A DNA stretch of 64,000 nt, taken from contig CAZIEW010000019.1 of the NCBI GenBank assembly GCA_964538515.1, forward strand, positions 6,563 to 70,562, in the 5' to 3' direction. Positions within the stretch are counted from its first letter, which is position 1, and each line of letters begins with the position of its first letter. This DNA comes from CALBZH01 sp964538515 (GTDB lineage Bacteria; Desulfobacterota; Syntrophobacteria; Syntrophobacterales; Syntrophobacteraceae). Both the position numbers and the translations under genes were made by a program. Below are positions 53,134 through 62,573 of the stretch, one piece after another. Under the pieces are notes generated by a model. That model ran no database searches and was not told the DNA's origin. It saw nothing but the letters and a program-made list of their open reading frames with translations.

Positions 53134-55425
53134 TTAAGGTTTCCGTTCCGTTGCTGACATCTCCTTGAGGAGTGCCCGAGCGTCCCCGTATTCGGGGTGC
53201 TGCTCGAGGACGGCCTTGATCGTCGTGATGGCCTCGGCGGTGTCGCCCTTCCGGTGCAGATAGAACGCCAGGGTATAAGCGTACCTGGGGTCCTCGGGAC
53301 GCAGTCTGCTCGCATCCCGGCAGAACACGACGGCTTCGTCCAACCGGTCCTCAGAGAGAAGAATGCAAAGGTTATAAGCGGCCTGGGCCGTTTGGGGATC
53401 GAGTTTCAGGGCGGTCCGCAAGCAACTCTCCGCCTGCTCCGGATCGTTCTGCTCCGCCTTCAGAAGCCCCAGGTTGAAATGGGCCGCGGCGTTGTCCGGC
53501 GCGATCTTCAGAGCCTCCTGCAGCGATCGTTCGGACTGGCCCATTTCTCCCATCCGGGCGAGGGCGATGGAACGGTTCACCATGACCATCGCAGCCCGGG
53601 GCTCGATGCGCAGAGCCTCGTCGTAAGAGGCAATGGCCTTTTTGAGATCTCCACGGTTGAGAGCATAGTTCCCCAGGTTGTAGTGGGAGGACCACTGATC
53701 CGGCCACGCCGAAAGGGATGCAAGGTATTCCTTGTCGGCCTTCTTGAGGCTTTGCTGATAGTCCTCTCCGGCCTTGAGCTCCGGATAGCCGGACAGGGCC
53801 GCAGCCGCTCTGATGCGGACAAGCCGTGCCGTGTCCTTTGTCGCCGCAACAATCGCTTGCAGACTCTGTGGCGAAGGGGTCATGCTGAGGGATTCGACGG
53901 CTGCGGCCCGAACGAGGGGAGACGGATCATCAATGGCCTTGAGCAGCGTTTGATTGATCTTCGGGTCCATTGATGCCGGGATCAGGCGGATGAGCGATGC
54001 GGCAAACACCTCGTCCCGATCCGTGCTGGTGATGTATTGAAGCATCGACTCGCGCTTGCTCCAGTCCCGCTTCCGGGCGGCGTCGATGAGGCCTCCACGC
54101 AGGAGGAGGGGGGCCTGGTAGTCTCGGGGGCGCCATTTCCGAACCAGCTTATCGGCCCACGCGGCATCCTTATCGGCGTGGCAGAGGTTGCACGCGTTGG
54201 GCGACTGGAAAGCCATCGTGGCAGCGGGGGCCGGCGGCAACATGGAATGGTCGCTGCGGTTCATGCGCGCAAAGGAGGTCATGGGCATGTGGCAGGAAAC
54301 GCACTGACCTCCTATGCTCGCTTCCTCGTGGTGCGTGTGGACGGCCGCGTTTTTCACCCGTTCTTCATGGCAGGGGAGGCACGCCTTGTTGGCGTCTTCG
54401 GCCTTCTTGAACCGGTAGCGGCCGCTCGAGGTGTGGCAGTGCATGCAGTCCAGCCTCCCCGACTTGACGCAGGAGCTCATGAGCCACGACGTGTACGTGT
54501 AGTTCTCGCCCAGGTCGCGGCCATCGGCGTAGTAATCAGGGTTTTCCAGCGTGACCAGGTCGAAGTGGTCGAAGAACCTTTCCCCAGGGAAGTAGGATGG
54601 GGTCAGGGGCGCGGAGGCCTTGGCGTGGCACGAGGCGCACAGATGGTTCCGCTGCTCCTTGGTCATGGTCTTGGTGCTGATGATCTTCAGCTCTGGAAGC
54701 GGCTGCCCTTTGGGGGTCGCGCGGGCAATGGCGTTGTGCTCGGCGGACGGGCCGTGGCATGTTTCGCAGTTGATGCCGGGCTCGGCCCAGGTGGTGTGAT
54801 ACGTGTCGGTCTCGGGATCGTAGTTCTTGGCAAGCTGACTCACGTGGCAGCCGTAGCACGCGGTGTTGAAGGTATACGGCCATTCTTTCCAGTGTATGGG
54901 GTCGTCCGGCCGCCGATCGCCTGGGAAGTGGCGGACGCCGCTCCCCGCCATGTCAATCCACTCTTTGTGCTTGACATCGTAGGCGACGGGAAGTGTTTGG
55001 AGCCTCCCCTTTTCCAGCGGTGTCAGGAAATAGAACACATTCTTGCCGCCGAGTACGTGCGCCATTCGGTACTTCGCCGTCCCTTCGGGGCCGGTTTCGA
55101 GGACCCATCCCTGTCCCTCGCCGATCTCGGCCCGGTAGCGAAAAGCCCCAACGACCACATCTTCCTTCTGAGGGGTGAGCTTTTCCTGCGCCAGTGATGC
55201 ACTGTAGGGCTGCAACGCCAGCCCGTGGAATGACGTGGACCAGAGCTGGTAAAATCGCTCGTGGCATTCCCTGCAGCTCTGGGAGCCAGCAAACCCCTTG
55301 GCTTCCGGGGTCGACTCCGTCCCGGCTCCGAAAGCAGGGGAAAGGGCTGAACCGAAGAAAAGCAAAACGCTCACTGCCAAAACCCATGAAGCAACGGCAA
55401 TTGACCTTGGCCCGAACCTGCGCAT
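53134..55425 (-). CDS. Eight-heme cytochrome c with HEAT-like and TPR repeats
   Basis: ATG 55425 (AAGG seven bases upstream) gives 763 residues with a signal peptide. Eight CxxCH heme motifs are seen: CRECH, CYGCH, CETCH, CASCH, CMHCH, CLPCH, CVSCH and CNLCH, all in the first half. The second half has HEAT-like repeats (LVRAAAVESLSMTPSPQSLQ) and several TPRs (SHYNLGNYALNRGDLKKAIA). It is likely a periplasmic electron-transfer protein. TPR and heme fusions of this type are known but their partners are mostly unknown. Confidence 0.93.
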   Translation of the reverse strand: MRRFGPRSIAVASWVLAVSVLLFFGSALSPAFGAGTESTPEAKGFAGSQSCRECHERFYQLWSTSFHGLALQPYSASLAQEKLTPQKEDVVVGAFRYRAEIGEGQGWVLETGPEGTAKYRMAHVLGGKNVFYFLTPLEKGRLQTLPVAYDVKHKEWIDMAGSGVRHFPGDRRPDDPIHWKEWPYTFNTACYGCHVSQLAKNYDPETDTYHTTWAEPGINCETCHGPSAEHNAIARATPKGQPLPELKIISTKTMTKEQRNHLCASCHAKASAPLTPSYFPGERFFDHFDLVTLENPDYYADGRDLGENYTYTSWLMSSCVKSGRLDCMHCHTSSGRYRFKKAEDANKACLPCHEERVKNAAVHTHHEEASIGGQCVSCHMPMTSFARMNRSDHSMLPPAPAATMAFQSPNACNLCHADKDAAWADKLVRKWRPRDYQAPLLLRGGLIDAARKRDWSKRESMLQYITSTDRDEVFAASLIRLIPASMDPKINQTLLKAIDDPSPLVRAAAVESLSMTPSPQSLQAIVAATKDTARLVRIRAAAALSGYPELKAGEDYQQSLKKADKEYLASLSAWPDQWSSHYNLGNYALNRGDLKKAIASYDEALRIEPRAAMVMVNRSIALARMGEMGQSERSLQEALKIAPDNAAAHFNLGLLKAEQNDPEQAESCLRTALKLDPQTAQAAYNLCILLSEDRLDEAVVFCRDASRLRPEDPRYAYTLAFYLHRKGDTAEAITTIKAVLEQHPEYGDARALLKEMSATERKP

Positions 55426-55515
55426 CCTTTGCCCTTCTTTGCTGCCCCCAACCCATGAATGGGAGCCAGTTAGTCCCCGCCGTCTCCCGCCCAACGAAAG
55501 GGAAAAGCACACCCG

Positions 55516-55959
55516 TCACTTGGTCCTCAAGAACTCGATTGGGTAGGTTTCGCCGTACACCGCCTGGAAATAGGTCCCGGTCAGCCTGTCGGTTTTGGGG
55601 TCGTATTGCAGGTTGTAGGTCGAACCGGGGTAGTTGACATCGCGCAGTTCGATGAACAGGGTGATCGCGCCTTCGCCGGGGCGGATCTCCGCCCGCGAGA
55701 CGTTGATCGATCGAGGGTTGAAGTAAGCCGCCTTCACGGAGCCGTCCTTTGCGATTTCCTTCAGTTCGAGGACATACCCCCCATCGGGTCGGACCCAGCG
55801 CCCGGTCAGGCGCTGTGTCTCAATTTCCCCTGCGGATGGTGGGGCATCGGCGGCGGCGGCCATCGGCGGCGCATGGAGCGTCATGGAGCCACCCACAAGC
55901 ACCAGCAGGATGGCCGCTGAAATGAGCTTCTCTGCACGATGAAACCATTCACGAATCAT
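55516..55959 (-). CDS. Small secreted beta-barrel-like protein
   Basis: I chose ATG 55959 (GAGGG ten bases upstream) over a TTG nine bases earlier. The 147-residue product has a signal peptide (AAILLVLVGGSMTLHAPPMA) and a mature beta-rich domain: LTGRWVRPDGGYVLELKEIA, STYNLQYDPKTDRLTGTYFQ. This is lipocalin-like in pattern. It is about 90 bases upstream of the cytochrome gene, likely co-transcribed. Confidence 0.78.
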   Translation of the reverse strand: MIREWFHRAEKLISAAILLVLVGGSMTLHAPPMAAAADAPPSAGEIETQRLTGRWVRPDGGYVLELKEIAKDGSVKAAYFNPRSINVSRAEIRPGEGAITLFIELRDVNYPGSTYNLQYDPKTDRLTGTYFQAVYGETYPIEFLRTK

Positions 55960-56193
55960 TGGGTTCAATCCCTCTTAATGCTGCAGCGAATTATCATGGT
56001 GCGCAACCTCTTGGCTATAAGGTCGGCATGCGGTCAACGTGCCCGCGCAGGCGTTTCACGCGGCCGAAGGAGGCCGAGCATCGGGACGAACCTGCCGCGA
56101 GAGCCGGAAGCCGCTTGGACCTCAGCTCTGTCCCGGGACGATCCCGATCCCGGCCATCTTTGCCACCTTGGGGCCGCCGGCGGCTGCCGGGGG

Positions 56194-57155
56194 TCACTCG
56201 CAGAAGACCGTCCCTTTGATGAGCTTGGGGATAACCGGCGTGAGCGACAGCTGGATGTTCCACTCCTGCCCGAACGCATCCGGATGAATGGGCATGTACT
56301 GGCCGGCGATACCGATCTTCACGGGGAGCTTGCCGAGCTTCACGACCTTGTTGATGCCCAGGCCGATGGGAACGGTCCACGTCTGGCTCGATTCGGCTTC
56401 CCAGTCGGCCAGGATGTTTCCGGAATAGCCGATACTCCAGCCCTCGCCGAAGAAGACCGCGGCGATGGGCTGGAGGTTCATCTGATTCGTGTCGGCCCGA
56501 TCGTGGTCTCCAGCGAATGAGGTCCAGTTCTGAACGAAAGCCCCGAGGATCCAATGCTTCGAAAGATAGCCGACGATAGCGGCCGGCCCGACCTGCCACT
56601 TGCCTTGACCGGTCCAGTCCGTGGAGCCTGTGGGGAAGATGAAGGTCGGTCCCAAGCCCAGGAGCCAATTGCCTGCCAATTCAGGGCTCGGCGAGAGCAT
56701 TTCCATCAGGATGGTGTCTCCGAACCCCGTTGTCCGACCGATTCCCACTGCAGGCTGGCCGGTGTTGCGGTTGAGCTCGAACTTCGGGTACGGCGTGGAG
56801 TTGAAAAGCTGCAAGACCGGCCTCGTGATGAGGTTCCACTCTTTGGTCAGAGCGATCGGCAGGACAGGCTGGAATTGAAGGTTCGACTGCCAACGCCCCG
56901 GCACGTCCAGATAATAGTTGTCTGCTGAAATGACAACGACCAGAGGCTGCTCACGGGGTTTGTAAGCTTCTTGTTGATCTCGGTCAACGACGCTTCGTGA
57001 GCGTCTTGCTCGGACGCGGCCAGGGTATCGCACGTGCCACCGATCGGACCCGCCAGGGCGCAGAGGAGAAGGGCTGAAAGGGCAATCAGGACACCTACCC
57101 CTCCGTTGATCGGGAAAGCGGATCGTGGTGCTTTATTGAAGTCATGCGGTTTCAT
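56194..57155 (-). pseudogene. Outer-membrane beta-barrel protein with a one-base frameshift
   Basis: Reading from ATG 57155 gives a signal peptide (GVLIALSALLLCALAGPIGG), then LTEINKKLTNPVSSLWSLSF and QQ, after which the expected NNYYLDVPGRW continues in the next frame (56194-56930). A single A appears to be missing near 56920. The C-terminal part is a beta-barrel (RTTGFGDTILMEML; FIFPTGSTDWTGQGKWQVGP; YMPIHPDAFGQEWNIQLSL), seen in outer-membrane proteins of MetA/phenol-degradation type. Either a recent mutation or a sequencing error. Confidence 0.8.
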
Positions 57156-57275
57156 GAGACTATGGCTCCGTTGGGTTTCCGACGCAGAGAAATGTCCATG
57201 GCTAACAAGGACCAAATCGGGCGGTGATGAGCCCCGCCCGAAACGAGTCCGTAGTACCCGCTGCCAGACTGGCTT

Positions 57276-57998
57276 TCAGGGAGCGGGCACGACGATGTAA
57301 TAGACGCCGTTGGCACCATAGGACGGCTGGAACCATGTGTTGCCGCACAGGTAGTAGGTCGTGCCCTGGACGTTGGGCGTGACGCAGCCGGAAGGCAGCG
57401 TGCCATAGGTCGCTCCCATCACGTACGCGGCCGTGGCGGCGCTGCCCGCTGCGACCCCGGCGCTGTAGGCGCTGGACGTTGCCGCGGCCGAACTGGCCGA
57501 GGCCGCTGCTGCGCCCGCCATCGTGCCGACGGCGACGCCTGCGGCGGCTGCTCCTGCAGTAGCCCAGCCTCCGCAGTTATAGCACCCGGATCCGTAGTAA
57601 TTCACGGTGGCGGGAGGATGGTATCCCGGGTAGGCTGCAGCCGCAGGATGGTAATACGCACCGCCGTAGTGGGCGTCGCCATAGGCCGTTCCGCCGTAAG
57701 CACCGGTTTTCGACCAGCCCCCTCCTTCGTAGTGACGTGCGCTCCCGCCGTACACATTGGTATGTTCCGTGCCCTCCCCATAAGCATGCGTGGTGCTGCT
57801 GCCAAACGCACTCGTATGCTCCGTGCCTTCGCCGGCAACGTGAGCCGTGCTCCCGCCCCAGGCATTCTGATGGGCTGAGGCCCCAAAGGTATGCTCCGAT
57901 CCGCCTCCATAGCGGTTTCCGTGCGACCAAGCCCAGGCCAGGACGGAAAAGAGCGCTACGATCGCAAGACTTAAAAAACCGATAAACATCTTTTTCAT
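57276..57998 (-). CDS. Gly/Ala/Tyr-rich secreted repeat protein
   Basis: ATG 57998 has AAGGAGG 11 bases upstream. The 240-residue protein has a signal peptide and repeats of about 15 residues centred on GEGTEH-T (GGGSEHTFGA, GEGTEHTSAFG, GEGTEHTNVYG), then Tyr/Gly/Ala-rich sequence (GGTAYGDAHYGGAYYHPAAA) and a Cys pair SGCYNCGG. The C-terminal part has two Cys (SGCVTPN, YLCGN). The repeats suggest a structural surface or periplasmic role. No catalytic motif is present. Confidence 0.78.
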   Translation of the reverse strand: MKKMFIGFLSLAIVALFSVLAWAWSHGNRYGGGSEHTFGASAHQNAWGGSTAHVAGEGTEHTSAFGSSTTHAYGEGTEHTNVYGGSARHYEGGGWSKTGAYGGTAYGDAHYGGAYYHPAAAAYPGYHPPATVNYYGSGCYNCGGWATAGAAAAGVAVGTMAGAAAASASSAAATSSAYSAGVAAGSAATAAYVMGATYGTLPSGCVTPNVQGTTYYLCGNTWFQPSYGANGVYYIVVPAP

Positions 57999-58014
57999 GG
58001 TGAGTTGTACCTCC

Positions 58015-58893
58015 TTAATTGCTCTTAGGTGTCTTGCCCTTTGTCGGAGGTTTGTCCCCCTGAGTCCGTTTCGCATTGGGATGAGCGAAAGGCATGGGGT
58101 TTGCCTTGGCCGCTTTGGTTGAAGCGAAGGCGTCCGCCGGGACAGCAGGGTCGATCTGCCAGTTGGAGAGCTCCAATTGGTGGCGCAGCCGGGCTGGGTC
58201 CGTGCGGTAGACCGCACGGATCATCCGGGGCAGTTTGTCCTCGGTCCCGATCCAGATCTGCACGAACGTGTCGTTGTCTGCAAAAGCCACCATGTCCGTC
58301 TTCGTTCCTCCGACCACGGTCGATTGACCGATGGTGAAGGCAAGGACTAGCCCGTCTGATATGTCTCTGTAAGGGTCGGCCACGATCACGTCAGAGAACG
58401 GGAAATAGGTCGCGGCGGACTCGTAGGCCGTTTTCAGCATGGCGTCGATGGTGGGCGGGGCTGCGGAAACCGCGGCCAGATTTTCTGCCGGAGCGTAGGC
58501 CGTCATCGTCTTGCCGTCGTAGTAGAACTCCGTGGCGGGACCATCGCCCGGCGTGATCACCCGGAGCTTGTCCGGCCGCTGTAAGGTGACCTCGGATCTC
58601 GTCGTGTAGGCGAGGGGCGTCCCGAGTCGGCTCGGGCTCTCGTAGGTCACCACCGCCGTGAAGCTCATCGTGCGGGCGGCGGCCAGCCGGTTGCATGCGG
58701 CCTTAAGAAGTTCTATGGCCTTCGGCTCGAGCTCCGTCCGCACCGCGGGCGGCGCCTCCTTGCTCATGGCCTTGGCGGGCTCTGAAGCCTTAGGGCCTCG
58801 CTTAGTTTCCGCAGCGTTCCCGCTTGCGGCCAAGAACGCACCCATTATGAGCGCGAGCAATAGCGCACGCCTGAGAGATTTATCTTTGAACAT
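58015..58893 (-). CDS. DUF2092-like periplasmic protein
   Basis: ATG 58893 has GGAGG eight bases upstream. The 292-residue protein has a signal peptide (ALLLALIMGAFLAASGNAAE) and a LolA/LppX-like beta fold pattern: MSFTAVVTYESPSRLGTPLA, KLRVITPGDGPATEFYYDGK and YFPFSDVIVADPY. DUF2092 proteins are predicted periplasmic, of unknown role. It ends 17 bases before the Gly-rich gene, so the two are co-transcribed. Confidence 0.87.
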   Translation of the reverse strand: MFKDKSLRRALLLALIMGAFLAASGNAAETKRGPKASEPAKAMSKEAPPAVRTELEPKAIELLKAACNRLAAARTMSFTAVVTYESPSRLGTPLAYTTRSEVTLQRPDKLRVITPGDGPATEFYYDGKTMTAYAPAENLAAVSAAPPTIDAMLKTAYESAATYFPFSDVIVADPYRDISDGLVLAFTIGQSTVVGGTKTDMVAFADNDTFVQIWIGTEDKLPRMIRAVYRTDPARLRHQLELSNWQIDPAVPADAFASTKAAKANPMPFAHPNAKRTQGDKPPTKGKTPKSN

Positions 58894-58968
58894 GAGTATC
58901 ACCTCCGTTTACGCACGTCTCATCCTCCGGCGACGGGTCGCCGAATCGAAGTCGCCACCCTGTGTCAT

Positions 58969-59256
58969 TCATGGAATCATGCCGCATTCGAACATCTTGT
59001 TGGCGATGGGGGGCGCCACTTTGTCGATGAATGCCTGGCGCATCTGGGGATCGCCGCGCAGAAGCTGCATGACTTTCTGTTCTTGGGGGGATTTTGCCTT
59101 GCCCTTCTTCTTCCACAAATCCTCGCAGCTCGACTGCTGGTATTTCTGGATGACCTTTTCGGCGACCATGTTCATGATCGGGTAGTCCTGAGCGCGGGCG
59201 ATGCCGGCGCAAACGAAGAGCATTGTCATCGCCAGGAGGCAGCTACGTTTCGTCAT
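58969..59256 (-). CDS. Small periplasmic protein
   Basis: The 95-residue protein has a signal peptide (CLLAMTMLFVCAGIARA) and a mature helical part VAEKVIQKYQQSSCEDLWKK...QQLRGDP-like, with two Cys likely forming a disulfide. No family recognised. It is 75 bases upstream of the DUF2092-like gene on the same strand. Confidence 0.8.
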   Translation of the reverse strand: MTKRSCLLAMTMLFVCAGIARAQDYPIMNMVAEKVIQKYQQSSCEDLWKKKGKAKSPQEQKVMQLLRGDPQMRQAFIDKVAPPIANKMFECGMIP

Positions 59257-59356
59257 GATTTTCTCCTAGTTTTAAGTTGTGATCGGCCAGAGATCTTCTT
59301 CTCCTCCATCCGGATGCTCATCTTGTCGTTCGGCGCCCCCTTGAACCGTCTTCCTT

Positions 59357-59710
59357 TTAAGTTCTCCTCTCCTGGCTTCCTTTGAAGGCCCGAATCAAGA
59401 CTGTTGTCAGGATCACGTGCAGGACGACCGCAGGCCACAGCAGCACGCCGGTCAGACCTCCTGTGAAACCGAAGGTGGCGAGATAGAACGTGACAAGTGC
59501 GCTGTAGGTCAACATGCCGGCCAAGGGCGGACCTGGCCAGCAGGCGACCACCAACGCGATCAGGGCGATGCCGGCGACGCGCGTCATCGGTGTGCCAACG
59601 CCGGTTGGCTCCCCGCCAAACGACAACCGGGCAACAAGCGATGGATCAATCAGCAGTGCCAGGCCGGTGGCGGCTTCGCCCACAGCAGCGAGAACAAGCA
59701 CCTTCTTCAT
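59357..59710 (-). CDS. Small integral membrane protein
   Basis: I chose ATG 59710 (MKKVLVLAAVGEAATG), with AGGAAGG ten bases upstream. The 117-residue protein has about four hydrophobic segments (VAGIALIALVVACWPGPPLA, LTYSALVTFYLATFG, VLLWPAVVLHVILTTVLI) and a short basic C-terminus. No function assigned. Confidence 0.75.
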   Translation of the reverse strand: MKKVLVLAAVGEAATGLALLIDPSLVARLSFGGEPTGVGTPMTRVAGIALIALVVACWPGPPLAGMLTYSALVTFYLATFGFTGGLTGVLLWPAVVLHVILTTVLIRAFKGSQERRT

Positions 59711-59761
59711 CGCGCCGGCGCCCCTTCCTACACGTCCATGCAATTGAGTGACCGCTCCCAT

Positions 59762-59840
59762 CGTCATTCCCGCATGTCCCTGGCGGGAATCCAGAGGCCT
59801 TCAGATTCCTGGATCCCCGCTTAATCATGCGGGGATGACG
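59762..59840. repeat. MITE-like palindromic intergenic element
   Basis: The ends CGTCATTCCCGCATG and CATGCGGGGATGACG are inverted repeats with one mismatch over 15 bases. Inside lie a further GCGGGAATCCAG and CTGGATCCCCGC pair. The 79-base unit is of the common CGTCATTCCCGC family found in many proteobacterial genomes. Confidence 0.8.
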
Positions 59841-59878
59841 TACGAGGCCTATGTTGACCTTGGTCTGCGGGGCCATAC

Positions 59879-62380
59879 TCAGTCTTTAGCGCGAGCAACC
59901 CGGTCCCGGATTGCCTGCATTTGTTCGTGCTCCGCTTCCGTGTACTGTGCCGGCCCGAGGTCGAAGGTCAGCTTGTTGATCTTGCCCGTGAACTTAAACG
60001 GACAATCGTAGCGATACTCGATAAGCGCGACCCCGGTGCGGGTGTCCTGCCCGACGTCGAAGTCTTCGTCTTCAGGGAACATGAGGGGGGTGGTGTGTTC
60101 CATGGAGCTCTTGGCTGCTTCCTGGCCGTCCACGAAAAGCGTACCCGTGCCGCCCTTGCCGAAGCCGGGGCCGTCGTACTTGAAGTCGAACCGGATGGTG
60201 TGCTTCCCGGGCTTCAGTTCCGGCCCTTCCCAGGTGGTACGCTTGAGATCGAGCAGGTTGTAGAGGAACACCACTTTGCCCCGGCCAATCCCTTCAATGC
60301 CCTTACTCAGGAATAGGCCGTAGCCGCCGAACCGCCCGCCTTCGGTGACGATCATGCCTTCTGCGCCGCCTTCGGGAATCTCGACTTGCGCCTCAATCAC
60401 GAAGTTCTTCGCCAGGATGTTCGGGGCGGCGCTGGCCGGCACGCCGGTCAACTCGCCCGAATAGGTGAATTTCGTCCGCCCCGCCGTAGCGCTGGGACGC
60501 TGCGTGAGAAATCGAGCGAGCGACGAGTTGTCGAGCGGCAACACGTCGTACTTCTTCGCTTCGGCATAGAAAACATCCTCCAACTGCTTGAGCTTGTCCG
60601 GCATCTTGGCGGCAAGGTCGTTGAACTGGGCGGGGTCCTCCTGGATGTTGTAGAGCTCCCACTTGTACCCGGTGATCACGTCCGGGGGCTCTTTGGTGCT
60701 CGGTGCCCAAGGCAGATTGGCCGGGGTCGTCGCCGCCACCCAACCGTCTTGATAGATGGCGCGATTGCCGAGCATCTCGAAGTATTGCGTGGTGTGCCGC
60801 GTGGGAGCGTTGGCGTTGGCTTTGTCCCACGTGTACACCATGCTCACGCCTTCGATGGGGCGCTGCTTGATGCCGTTGATCGTATCAGGCGCCGAGATGC
60901 CGGTTGCTTCCAGGATGGTCGGCACAATGTCGATGACGTGGTGAAACTGGCGGCGGATGCCGCCCAGGTCGTTGATGTGGCCGGGCCACGACATGGCCAC
61001 GCCCTGGGCTGTCCCGCCGAAATGCGACGCCACCTGTTTGGTCCACTGGAACGGAGTGTCGAGTGCCCACGCCCAGGCTGCCGAAAAGTGCGGGAACGTC
61101 CGCTCCGATCCCCAGAATTCGTACCACAGGAACTGATCCTTGACCGGCACGGGAACGCCATTGAAGGTGGTGAACTCGTTCGGGGTCCCGTTGAGCATGC
61201 CTTCGGCGCTCGCGCCGTTGTCGCCGCTGATGTAGATGATCAGGGTGTTGTCGAGCTCTCCCAGGTCTTCGACGGCCTGGATGACCCGGCCGATCTCGTG
61301 GTCGGTGTAGGCGAGGTAAGCCCCGTAGACGTCGGCTTGCTTGATGAAGAGCTTCTTTTCCTCCCAGCCGAGAGAATCCCACGCAGGAAGGTCCTTCGGC
61401 CACGGTGTCAGCTTGGCATTGGCGGGCATGATGCCCAGCTTCTTCTGGTTGGTGAAGATGGTCTCGCGCAGCGCGTTCCAGCCGCCATCGAACAGGTGCA
61501 TGTCACCGATCTTCTTGATCCACTCGGGCGTGGGATGATGCGGGGCGTGGGTGCCGCCCGGGACGTAATAGACCAGGAAGGGTTTGTCGGGCGCGATCGA
61601 TTTCAGCTGCTTCATATACTGGATCGCGTCATCGGCCATGGCCGTGGTCAGGTTCCAGCCGGGATTCCCCTGGTAAGGGTAGATGGCCGTCGTGTTGCGG
61701 AACAGGTTCGGTTCCCACTGGCTGGTGTCACCGCCGACGAAGCCGTAGAAGTAGTCGAACCCCATCCCGACGGGCCATTGGTCGAACGGCCCGGCCTGGC
61801 TTGCCTGGTAGAAAGGCGTGTTGTGGTTCTTGCCGAACCACGAGGTCGCATACCCGTTCTCCTTCAGAATCGTGCCGATGGTTCCCGTATCCTTCTTGAT
61901 GATCGAATCGTACCCGGGGAACCCCGTTGCCGCTTCGCCAACGACTCCATAGCCGACCGCGTGATGATTGCGTCCGGTGATCAACGCCGCCCGTGTCGGC
62001 GAGCAGAGTGATGTCGAGTGAAACTGCGTGTACCGCAGCCCGGCTTTCGCGATGCGATCCAGGGCTGGGGTCGGGACGACGCCTCCGAACGTGCTCGGTG
62101 CGCCGAAGCCGCAGTCGTCTGTCATGATGAGCAGCACGTTGGGCGCGCCCTTGGGCGGTACGATCCGCGGCGGCCACCACGCTTTCGACTCCGTCGCTTT
62201 TTCCGCAATCACTCCGCCGAATTGCGGATCGGGCGGCGGAAGCTGTTTTCCACTGATGGTGGTGGCGGCACTCGGCGAGCCCAGCTCTCCGGTCACCTGC
62301 TGCGCGATGCAGCATGAGGCATAGAGCGCGAAAGCGACGCCTGTTAACCCCATCGCTACGAACCGCTTGACTGCTCTCAT
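59879..62380 (-). CDS. Secreted arylsulfatase-family enzyme
   Basis: The 833-residue protein has a signal peptide and the sulfatase signature SLCSPTRAALITGRN: Cys126 would be converted to formylglycine, with Pro128 and Arg130 in place. Metal ligands are seen in LLIMTDDCGFGAPS and, late, in ISGDNGASAEG. The C-terminal domain is beta-rich (SPE...FTYSGELTGVPASAAP). It hydrolyses sulfate esters, possibly of organic sulfates or glycans. No FGE gene is in the window. It is 193 bases after the second sulfatase on the same strand. Confidence 0.94.
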   Translation of the reverse strand: MRAVKRFVAMGLTGVAFALYASCCIAQQVTGELGSPSAATTISGKQLPPPDPQFGGVIAEKATESKAWWPPRIVPPKGAPNVLLIMTDDCGFGAPSTFGGVVPTPALDRIAKAGLRYTQFHSTSLCSPTRAALITGRNHHAVGYGVVGEAATGFPGYDSIIKKDTGTIGTILKENGYATSWFGKNHNTPFYQASQAGPFDQWPVGMGFDYFYGFVGGDTSQWEPNLFRNTTAIYPYQGNPGWNLTTAMADDAIQYMKQLKSIAPDKPFLVYYVPGGTHAPHHPTPEWIKKIGDMHLFDGGWNALRETIFTNQKKLGIMPANAKLTPWPKDLPAWDSLGWEEKKLFIKQADVYGAYLAYTDHEIGRVIQAVEDLGELDNTLIIYISGDNGASAEGMLNGTPNEFTTFNGVPVPVKDQFLWYEFWGSERTFPHFSAAWAWALDTPFQWTKQVASHFGGTAQGVAMSWPGHINDLGGIRRQFHHVIDIVPTILEATGISAPDTINGIKQRPIEGVSMVYTWDKANANAPTRHTTQYFEMLGNRAIYQDGWVAATTPANLPWAPSTKEPPDVITGYKWELYNIQEDPAQFNDLAAKMPDKLKQLEDVFYAEAKKYDVLPLDNSSLARFLTQRPSATAGRTKFTYSGELTGVPASAAPNILAKNFVIEAQVEIPEGGAEGMIVTEGGRFGGYGLFLSKGIEGIGRGKVVFLYNLLDLKRTTWEGPELKPGKHTIRFDFKYDGPGFGKGGTGTLFVDGQEAAKSSMEHTTPLMFPEDEDFDVGQDTRTGVALIEYRYDCPFKFTGKINKLTFDLGPAQYTEAEHEQMQAIRDRVARAKD

Positions 62381-62503
62381 AAGTTGTCCCTCCTCCTCGG
62401 AGAGGTATTGTGGGCCGCGAAATTTGCGGGTTGCGACTGTGGTACGCCTCAGCAGTCGACTGGCGCTCGACGCCGGGCGGAATGGCTGCGGTCAAGCAGT
62501 GTG

Positions 62504-62524
62504 GGCGGCCCACGCTGGGCCGCC
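62504..62524 (-). terminator. Hairpin between the two sulfatase genes
   Basis: GGCGGCCCA and TGGGCCGCC pair perfectly around a three-base loop, about 50 bases past the upstream sulfatase stop. No T run follows, so it may be a processing or attenuating hairpin rather than a full terminator. Confidence 0.45.
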
Positions 62525-62573
62525 ATGGTCTGGAAGGTACTCGCTCATCTTGCTATTGCGCCGCCGGGCAGAA

